Shown here piece by piece: positions 16,282 to 20,720 of a DNA stretch of 20,720 nt. The notes beneath the pieces are model-generated. The model did no database searches. It was given only the letters and a program-made list of their open reading frames with translations, and had not been told where the DNA came from. The stretch is from positions 1-20,720 of the forward strand of contig CAYTPX010000033.1 of NCBI GenBank assembly GCA_964439955.1, written 5' to 3'. The position numbers and the translations under genes were made by a program. The first letter of the stretch is position 1. Each line of letters opens with the position of its first letter. This DNA is from UBA1794 sp964439955. Its GTDB lineage: Bacteria; Bacteroidota; Bacteroidia; Bacteroidales; Bacteroidaceae.

Positions 16282-16591
16282 GGCGTTTTCTGGACGCTTT
16301 GGTTTTGACATCCTAAGAATCTCGCAAATTCCTACGTCCGTCAAAAACAAAGCAACGGGAACGCCCTATGGGATGTTTTATATCCATCCCCTGCACGCGT
16401 TGCCCGTCCGGGCCGCAAGCAGGAGGGATGCCTATATAAAAACATCGGCGTGGGGCTTTCGACGTTGCTCGTTTCGACGGACAGGGCAATGCGAGAGCCT
16501 TTAGGATGTGGAACGGGCATCAGACTTGGCTCCACGTTTTGTTTGTCGTGACATGCCGTAACCCAAAAGACAACCGCCCCACGGGAGCCAA
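16282..16591 (+). ncRNA. Candidate structured leader RNA of the accessory block
   Basis: No convincing protein is encoded in this 5' stretch, yet it holds many complementary segments. GGCGTT (16282-16287) pairs with 16360-16365 and encloses a 14-position stem with one mismatch (16296-16309 with 16340-16353). GGGATG (16370-16375) pairs with 16385-16390; alternatively 16385-16394 pairs with 16419-16430 around a GCCC/GGGC stem (16402-16405, 16410-16413). Further on, 16506-16512 pairs with 16531-16537, or TTGGCTCC (16526-16533) with 16584-16591. The mutually exclusive pairings and the promoter at 16204 suggest a regulatory leader or a stable RNA. A 43-codon frame (16373-16504) overlaps it. Family unknown. 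Confidence 0.5.
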
Positions 16592-16617
16592 CGGGCCAAT
16601 CGAAAGGCACACAAGTC

Positions 16618-17238
16618 ATGAGAACCGACCGAGACGAAGGCATCCTTTTCGAGGACATGCCACCGGCAAGATGGGAAAAAATGAAGGAAGGATACAACTC
16701 CCGCATCCCAAAGTCTCCCTACCCAGGCTACATCCCCGGACAATACTACTCGCTGGCCGACGAACTGCGGGCAAAATGCAACCCGGCGAACTTCATGTCC
16801 CCCTACGACTACGAGAAGGTAAAGGCGGCAACGCGCCTCTACTCTGCCATCGAAGCCTGCGGGCAAGACAGGGAGCGGCTACGGCAACTCCGCAAACAAG
16901 CCACCAAAGAGCTGGGAATCCGGCCTTCCACGGAACGGCTATACAAGGAACTGGCCCAAAGGCTGAACCCCGCCCGCTTCGTCGGCGACGCGGAAAAAAC
17001 CTTCCTTGCCAACGAATTGTACCGCCAAGTACTCCTCCACGCCGACAATGTGGAGGAACTGGAAAAAATAGAAGGGAAGCTGCACGCCGAGGCTCCTTGC
17101 CTGTTTCCTCCCGCCACCGGCACGTCCCAAGAAGAAGAGGAAGGCATAATGCGGTATGCACCTATTGCCACGATAATAATGCTGACTATTTTCTTTATCC
17201 TCCTCTATATTATTTATATTATGGCAAACTGGCCCTGA
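16618..17238 (+). CDS. Tail-anchored protein with two degenerate J-like domains
   Basis: This 206-residue protein is not from a family I can name. Residues 1-44 are a Pro/Tyr-rich lead. Two units then follow: about 44-101 (SLADELRAKCNPANF ... ATKELGI) and about 106-157 (RLYKELAQRLNPARF ... ELEKIEGKL). Both line up by eye with the J-domain-like part of the protein at 18942 (LYDMLKKRCHPDLF ... AEKELGI), but the catalytic HPD is NPA in both (55-57, 117-119). An acidic stretch (171-176) precedes a single C-terminal membrane helix (about 180-203), so the domains would face the cytoplasm. Non-HPD J-like proteins such as Pam16 bind and restrain J-proteins; a similar role is inference. The start is the ATG after the leader. 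Confidence 0.72.
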   Translation: MRTDRDEGILFEDMPPARWEKMKEGYNSRIPKSPYPGYIPGQYYSLADELRAKCNPANFMSPYDYEKVKAATRLYSAIEACGQDRERLRQLRKQATKELGIRPSTERLYKELAQRLNPARFVGDAEKTFLANELYRQVLLHADNVEELEKIEGKLHAEAPCLFPPATGTSQEEEEGIMRYAPIATIIMLTIFFILLYIIYIMANWP

Positions 17239-17278
17239 AAAATAACCTTCCATGCGTTCCCGCAAGCCTTGCAAGATT

Positions 17279-17310
17279 TTGGAACATCCGGACAGCAAGC
17301 TTTAACTTTG
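17279..17310 (+). promoter_or_regulatory. Promoter of the gene at 17380
   Basis: TTG (17279-17281) and TAACTTTG (17303-17310) are spaced by 21 nt, matching the Bacteroidetes consensus. They lie in the 141-nt gap after the tail-anchored protein gene, so the next gene can be transcribed independently. Confidence 0.75.
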
Positions 17311-17379
17311 TATAACTCCAAGACCTTGAAAGGGAATTGGACACAAAAAAATACCCCATAGACACACCCCCGACATCCC

Positions 17380-18420
17380 ATGCCCGACATACAAACAGAC
17401 ATAGTACGCTTCAGGACTTCACTCCCATTCCATCCGTCAGAACGGCAAGTGATTTACGTGGAAGAAGCATACCACCAAGGGATTAACGAGTTCCTGCGGA
17501 ATCATTATGCCCGCTTCCGTGAAGGCTTCACCCGTGCAGGATACGAGTTTTGCTATTTCCCCTATTTGTCGCGCGAGCTGAGTGGGGAAGAGTTTGTACG
17601 CTACTTCACGCCATACCAGAGCAGCCCGGCAAACCAACCGCTCGACAGTACTTGCCTGCTGCCTTTCCTGAAAACAGGACACAAGCTGAGCCCTTCATTA
17701 TTGGTCTACGACGGGAAAAAATCCGACAGCCGTTCTTTCGCGTTCCACGCTTTCCGCTTGGACGGGCAAGAAACGGCGTTGCACACCTCGTTCGCCTCCT
17801 GCATCCGGTATCTGGAAGAAAGGAAAAAGCATAATCCCCCCAACGGATATTCCTATTGCGCGACAAGCGAGATAAAAGGCGACGAGGCGGAAGGAGATGC
17901 CGACAATGGTTTCTCCCAAGAAGTAGTCGAACTGATGAAAGAAGTACGGGACAAGATCGACTGCCTCAGGCAGCACGGCGTGAATGAGATGGTGCTCCAT
18001 TCGTTATTGAACCCGCAAATCAAGTTGAGCCGCCTGCATATCACACGAAACGGGCGGATCTTGCTGCCGGACTACGGCAACATGGAGATCAAGATGCCCC
18101 CGCTGGTCAAATCGGTGTTCTTCCTCTTTTTGCACCACCCGGAAGGCATCATCTTCAAGTCGCTCCCCGACTACCGCCGCGAGCTCTACGGGATTTACAC
18201 CCATCTGACAGGGCGGCTCTCGAACGAAGCCGTCAGGCAAAGCATCATCGACGTGACCGACCCGTGCAAGAACTCCATCAACGAGAAATGCGCGCGTATC
18301 CGCGAAGCCTTTATCCGCGAGTTCGACGACCGCCTGGCCGGATACTACTACGTGACCGGCCACCGCGGAGAGGCAAAAAACATAAGGCTTCCGCGGAAAC
18401 TGGTAACATGGGAGGAATGA
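17380..18420 (+). CDS. Uncharacterised Bacteroidetes protein with possible C-terminal winged-helix domain
   Basis: This 346-residue soluble protein has no signal peptide or membrane segment. Residues 1-165 are mixed alpha/beta without a motif I recognise. Residues 178-205 are helical and Glu/Lys-rich. The C-terminal part (about 240-340) is the most family-like: LVKSVFFLFLHHPEGIIFKSLPDY, then DVTDPCKNSINEKCARIREAF and a basic end RLPRKLV. The order of helices, the SINEKCARIREAF helix and the following YYYVTG strand resemble a winged-helix DNA-binding domain, so it may regulate the block. That is inference from pattern only. It has its own promoter. Its stop codon ends one base before the assembly gap. 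Confidence 0.75.
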   Translation: MPDIQTDIVRFRTSLPFHPSERQVIYVEEAYHQGINEFLRNHYARFREGFTRAGYEFCYFPYLSRELSGEEFVRYFTPYQSSPANQPLDSTCLLPFLKTGHKLSPSLLVYDGKKSDSRSFAFHAFRLDGQETALHTSFASCIRYLEERKKHNPPNGYSYCATSEIKGDEAEGDADNGFSQEVVELMKEVRDKIDCLRQHGVNEMVLHSLLNPQIKLSRLHITRNGRILLPDYGNMEIKMPPLVKSVFFLFLHHPEGIIFKSLPDYRRELYGIYTHLTGRLSNEAVRQSIIDVTDPCKNSINEKCARIREAFIREFDDRLAGYYYVTGHRGEAKNIRLPRKLVTWEE

Positions 18421-18421
18421 A

Positions 18422-18521
18422 NNNNNNNNNNNNNNNNNNNNNNNNNNNNNNNNNNNNNNNNNNNNNNNNNNNNNNNNNNNNNNNNNNNNNNNNNNNNNNN
18501 NNNNNNNNNNNNNNNNNNNNN
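18422..18521. other. Assembly gap (100 N)
   Basis: Exactly 100 undetermined bases, a conventional placeholder for a gap of unknown length. The flanking genes end and begin within two bases of it, so the order of genes across the join is not proved and the next gene may start inside the gap. Confidence 0.99.
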
Positions 18522-18522
18522 C

Positions 18523-18924
18523 ATGTTTTTCGAAAATTCTTGGAACAAAATCGTCGAATGGTTCAGAGACCGGAGCGAACGAGGAAAATTAGTAAGGAGT
18601 TTCAACGAAATGGCCCGTTCCGCCTTCATCTGCGGGCAAGCCCCAACCGCGCTCAAGGCCAGCATCTCGCGCGGATGCCCGGAGTATAAACACGAATTCT
18701 CCGCATGGATGAACACAGGATTCCGCATACAAGCACTGACAGGCCGCCAGCTGAGCAAAGAAGAAATCGCATTCATCGGGCAAGTCATCCTGGCCAATGA
18801 AATGCTGGTGCGGAGGTTGGTCGTACTGGGCTGGGACACGCTGGAAGTACATGGCGACTGCGGGCGGTATGGATGCCGGTGGAGATTGTCTGATTATGCC
18901 CACATCGGCAGATTCTTGGAATAG
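18523..18924 (+). CDS. Uncharacterised helical protein, possibly 5'-truncated by the gap
   Basis: These 133 codons begin with the ATG two bases after the gap, so a longer N-terminus cannot be excluded. The protein starts with an amphipathic Trp/Phe-rich helix (FFENSWNKIVEWFRDRSERG), continues with mostly helical sequence (ALKASISRGCPEYKHEFSAW, LSKEEIAFIGQVILANEMLV) and ends with a short WDTLEVHGDCGRYGCRWRL segment that could form two strands. There is no signal peptide or transmembrane helix; the first helix could touch the membrane. I do not recognise a named domain. It heads a tight operon: the next gene begins 17 nt later. Confidence 0.7.
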   Translation: MFFENSWNKIVEWFRDRSERGKLVRSFNEMARSAFICGQAPTALKASISRGCPEYKHEFSAWMNTGFRIQALTGRQLSKEEIAFIGQVILANEMLVRRLVVLGWDTLEVHGDCGRYGCRWRLSDYAHIGRFLE

Positions 18925-18941
18925 CAAAGAAAGGGACAGCG

Positions 18942-19343
18942 ATGGACAGCATTCGGACAATCGTAAAGGAAACGGCAGCCGCCCACGGACAGACGCACGA
19001 CCTATGGATGTATATCGCCATAGCGGAACTCATCCTTATCCTGGTCCTGTGCCTAAGAATCTTTGCCACGCGCAGGCGCAAACCGGAAAAAGATGAAATA
19101 AAAAACAAGATACTGAAAGAAGGAGACATCGACTTCGGCAACGTAATCAACAGTTCCTTCAAAGCCAAAGGCCTGTATGACATGCTGAAGAAACGCTGCC
19201 ACCCGGACTTGTTCCCCACCGACGGGGCACTGAACGCAAAGGCCACCGAGTTGTTCGCCCTATTGGTTAAGAACAAGCACGACTATGCCGCCCTATGCAA
19301 ACTGAAAGAACGGGCGGAAAAAGAATTAGGCATCCACTTCTAA
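18942..19343 (+). CDS. Membrane-anchored J-domain-like protein (HPD motif)
   Basis: This 133-residue protein has one membrane helix (about 21-42) followed by a basic stretch RRRKPEK, placing the C-terminus in the cytoplasm. Residues about 72-131 resemble a J-domain: a helix KGLYDMLKKRC, the HPD tripeptide at 87-89 (CHPDLFP), and a long helix with ELFALLVKNKHDYAALCKLKERAEKELGI. HPD is the motif by which J-proteins stimulate the Hsp70 ATPase, so a membrane-tethered DnaK co-chaperone is the best guess. The loop and last helix match the degenerate units of the protein at 16618. The classic QKRREY helix is not obvious, so the fold is probable, not certain. It lies in a tight operon. Confidence 0.75.
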   Translation: MDSIRTIVKETAAAHGQTHDLWMYIAIAELILILVLCLRIFATRRRKPEKDEIKNKILKEGDIDFGNVINSSFKAKGLYDMLKKRCHPDLFPTDGALNAKATELFALLVKNKHDYAALCKLKERAEKELGIHF

Positions 19344-19355
19344 AATTTGATTGCC

Positions 19356-19568
19356 ATGGGTAATGGAGAAACTTTGTTCTTCCTTTTAATAGGAGTAGCG
19401 CTCGCCTACGGGGTCGGATGCCTCGGGCGGAAACGCAAGATAGGCTTCGGCTGGGCATTCGCCTTGTCCATCATCAACCTGTTCTTGGGGCTCGTCGTGA
19501 CGCTGTGTTCCAAGAAAAAAGAAGACGACATCGACTTTGTAGACATGGACAAGGAGGCGGAAAAATGA
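19356..19568 (+). CDS. Small two-helix membrane protein
   Basis: This 70-residue protein has two predicted membrane helices (about 6-24 and 32-51) joined by a basic loop GRKRKIGFGW, and an acidic tail KKKEDDIDFVDMDKEAEK. The ATG at 19356 lies 12 nt after the J-domain gene. An in-frame TTG at 19347 would add only three residues and is less likely. Small proteins with a RKIGF-W loop and a closing CSKKKE occur widely in Bacteroidetes as unnamed membrane proteins. Function is unknown. Its stop overlaps the next start (ATGA), so translation is probably coupled. Confidence 0.72.
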   Translation: MGNGETLFFLLIGVALAYGVGCLGRKRKIGFGWAFALSIINLFLGLVVTLCSKKKEDDIDFVDMDKEAEK

Positions 19569-19744
19569 AAACATGGGGTTGGATATTGCTGGTACTCGGA
19601 AGCCTGTCATTCATCGGGAAGCTCACAGCAGGAAGCAGCCCCGCAGGGCCGCTGATCTGGATAGGCTTGGGGGCATACCTCATCCACCGGGCAAACCAAA
19701 AAGCCAAGGAACAAGAGGAAAAGGACCATTGGGACAAACAATAA
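19565..19744 (+). CDS. Small membrane protein, translationally coupled
   Basis: This 59-residue protein (MKTWGWILLVLGSLSFIG ...) has two hydrophobic segments (about 4-19 and 28-41) and a charged C-terminal tail (ANQKAKEQEEKDHWDKQ). The ATG at 19565 overlaps the preceding TGA as ATGA. The frame is open further upstream to 19418, but that part runs inside the previous gene and has no membrane-protein character, so the short form is used. Function unknown; the tail could make a cytoplasmic contact. Confidence 0.7.
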   Translation: MKTWGWILLVLGSLSFIGKLTAGSSPAGPLIWIGLGAYLIHRANQKAKEQEEKDHWDKQ

Positions 19745-19752
19745 CATAGGAT

Positions 19753-19929
19753 ATGGACAGACAAGGGCTAAAAAGGAAAATCCAGAGACACAACGAAAAA
19801 GTTGGATACAACCGCTCCATTACGAGCTGGATCGTAGACATTATCGCCTGCCTGGCCTTCTTCCCCATGTTTATAATGGAGGTATACAGGAGGGGAAAAT
19901 ACTACAAATATCGGGAGGACTTCCAATAG
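19753..19929 (+). CDS. Very small single-pass membrane protein
   Basis: This 58-codon frame starts 8 nt after the preceding stop. It has a basic N-terminus (MDRQGLKRKIQRHNEKVGYN), one membrane helix (about 24-43, SWIVDIIACLAFFPMFIMEV) and a basic/aromatic tail (YRRGKYYKYREDFQ). The spacing, the membrane character shared with its neighbours and the lack of any alternative reading support a real gene. Function unknown. Confidence 0.6.
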   Translation: MDRQGLKRKIQRHNEKVGYNRSITSWIVDIIACLAFFPMFIMEVYRRGKYYKYREDFQ

Positions 19930-19988
19930 GGCCGCCCCATACCACCAAAGGAAAAACTTCAAGAAAACACGTTTTAAGGACAAAAGAC

Positions 19989-20456
19989 ATGGAAATCCTG
20001 CTCATCATTGCCGCCCTGCTCGCCATAGGCAGCATCTGGCTACACAAAAGCGCGGACAAGGAAAAAGAAAAGTTCAGGGACAGACCGGCCACGGTCGTTA
20101 CCCCCTCGCAAGATTTGTTCCCCAACCAGAAATACGCCATCATCAGGCTTATGGCATACATCCAAGGCGCATCCCCCAAAAGCGCCTACGACGACGAGGC
20201 GAACCGGATCATGCAATCGACCGTTTCCTCATTAGGCCTGTCGTTTTCTGATGTCGAGAAATGCCTCAAGGCTTCAATGAACCGCGACCCGGAACGGGAA
20301 ATAAACCGTATCCTTTCGTCGCTGGACGAGATACGCGACCAAGATTTCAAGGACGGCCTATACCGGAAATGCCTGAGAATCGCGCTCATCTCCGAGGATG
20401 AAGAAATGATAGCCACCACCAAACATGTATTCCGGGAATTAGGCTGCCGCATATAA
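19989..20456 (+). CDS. Membrane-anchored helical protein, TerB-like
   Basis: This 155-residue protein has one N-terminal membrane helix (about 2-18), a charged linker (KSADKEKEKFRDRP), and an all-helical domain (about 45-155). The domain has YDDEANRIMQSTVSSLGLSF, DPEREINRILSSL and a closing ISEDEEMIATTKHVFRELGC. The ending resembles the acidic turn plus last helix of TerB-like domains (DG..eEe...i...lG). In DjlA a membrane helix, a TerB domain and a J-domain sit in one chain; here a TerB-like and a J-like protein sit in one operon. The assignment is by eye and could be another helical bundle. It is the last gene of the operon, 59 nt after the previous one. Confidence 0.7.
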   Translation: MEILLIIAALLAIGSIWLHKSADKEKEKFRDRPATVVTPSQDLFPNQKYAIIRLMAYIQGASPKSAYDDEANRIMQSTVSSLGLSFSDVEKCLKASMNRDPEREINRILSSLDEIRDQDFKDGLYRKCLRIALISEDEEMIATTKHVFRELGCRI

Positions 20457-20473
20457 AAAAGGACGGGGCTTCC

Positions 20474-20720
20474 CCCGGCAACCCCCAAGCCGGGTATTCC
20501 CTACCCTTGGCTTAGGCATACCGCCCGCGAATGGTTGCGCGGCGAGCTGTATGCCTTCCGGAAAATGGCGGGGACATGCCTTATGTCCGCCGCGCAATAG
20601 GGAGTCCATCCCCCGTGCCCTGCACAGGGTTTCCCGATGACCGCAGCCGCCTTTCGCGGGAAACCCTGCCGCTTGCGGCCAGAAGCGCCTGCGCCTTTCC
20701 CGGAAAGCGCGGGCGTTTTT
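20474..20720 (+). ncRNA. Run of back-to-back hairpins after the operon, possible structured RNA
   Basis: No gene is seen after 20456. Consecutive stems are visible: AAGCC-GGGTA (20487-20496) with 20502-20513, two-base bulge; AGGCATAC (20514-20521) with 20549-20556, containing a nested CGCC/GGCG stem; GCGG-GGACAT (20568-20577) with 20583-20593, one bulge; CAGGGTTTCCCG (20625-20636) with 20657-20668, perfect; and the terminator-like stem at 20686-20715. The first two stems abut. This may be a 3' untranslated structure or an independent small RNA. No promoter was found, and the strand is inferred from the closing T-run. Confidence 0.4.
20686..20720 (+). terminator. Terminator-like stem with T-run (repeat family copy)
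   Basis: The arm 20686-20700 pairs with 20702-20715 (one mismatch, one bulge) and is followed by five T up to the window edge. It contains CCTTTCCCGGAAAG, a variant of the dispersed repeat core. It would end transcription 230 nt after the operon's last stop. Confidence 0.6.

Noticed and set aside
16506..17315. Plus-strand frame of 269 codons overlapping the tail-anchored protein gene
   Set aside because: Composition is Arg/Pro/His-rich with no domain; the frame starting at 16618 has helices, a membrane anchor and similarity to the J-like protein.
19418..19564. Upstream extension of the 59-residue membrane protein
   Set aside because: It lies inside the preceding gene in another frame; the ATGA overlap at 19565 gives a natural coupled start.
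1..20720. CRISPR arrays, tRNA or rRNA genes, insertion-sequence transposases
   Set aside because: Looked for and not seen: no regularly spaced direct repeats, no tRNA cloverleaf, no transposase motifs.

Overview
The window reads as a piece of a draft, GC-rich Bacteroidales genome, probably a gut or oral relative of Bacteroides or Prevotella. The reasons are TAnnTTTG promoters (at 530, 13101, 16204 and 17303), starts without Shine-Dalgarno sequences, surface lipoproteins with acidic residues just after the lipobox cysteine, C-terminal domains resembling type IX secretion (T9SS) sorting signals, and a six-domain ribosomal protein S1. A run of exactly 100 N at 18422-18521 marks a scaffold join.

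Positions 1-11170 hold the tail of a secreted protein, then a vitamin B12 (cobamide) capture locus. A canonical promoter (507-537) and a cobalamin riboswitch (about 541-735) precede five co-directional genes: a BtuB-like TonB-dependent receptor, a BtuG-like beta-propeller surface lipoprotein, a second surface lipoprotein with a PKD-like domain, a 1328-residue protein (N-terminal surface domain, propeller, seven BIG2 Ig-like domains, sorting domain), and a 494-residue propeller protein carrying a sorting domain instead of a lipid anchor. The likely division of labour is that surface-held binding proteins catch cobamides and hand them to the outer-membrane receptor. The inner-membrane transporter is not in the window.

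Positions 11197-16033 hold housekeeping genes: a convergent GHL10 (DigH-like) glycoside hydrolase, rpsA with its own promoter and terminator, and rnz (tRNA 3' processing).

Positions 16034-20720 are an accessory block of uncharacterised genes. A promoter leads into about 400 nt of leader with many complementary segments, then a tail-anchored protein made of two degenerate J-like units (NPA in place of HPD). Next come a protein with a possible winged-helix C-terminus, the gap, and a tight operon of six small proteins. Five of these six are membrane proteins, including an HPD-containing J-domain protein and a TerB-like protein. I read it as a possible membrane-bound J-protein/J-like module, a split arrangement reminiscent of DjlA or of mitochondrial Pam18/Pam16. 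This is the best candidate for an undescribed system here. The block ends in about 250 nt of back-to-back hairpins closing with a terminator-like stem and T-run.

A dispersed, imperfectly palindromic repeat (core CGCACTTTTCCCGGAAA and variants) sits in most intergenic gaps, and one copy lies inside a reading frame.
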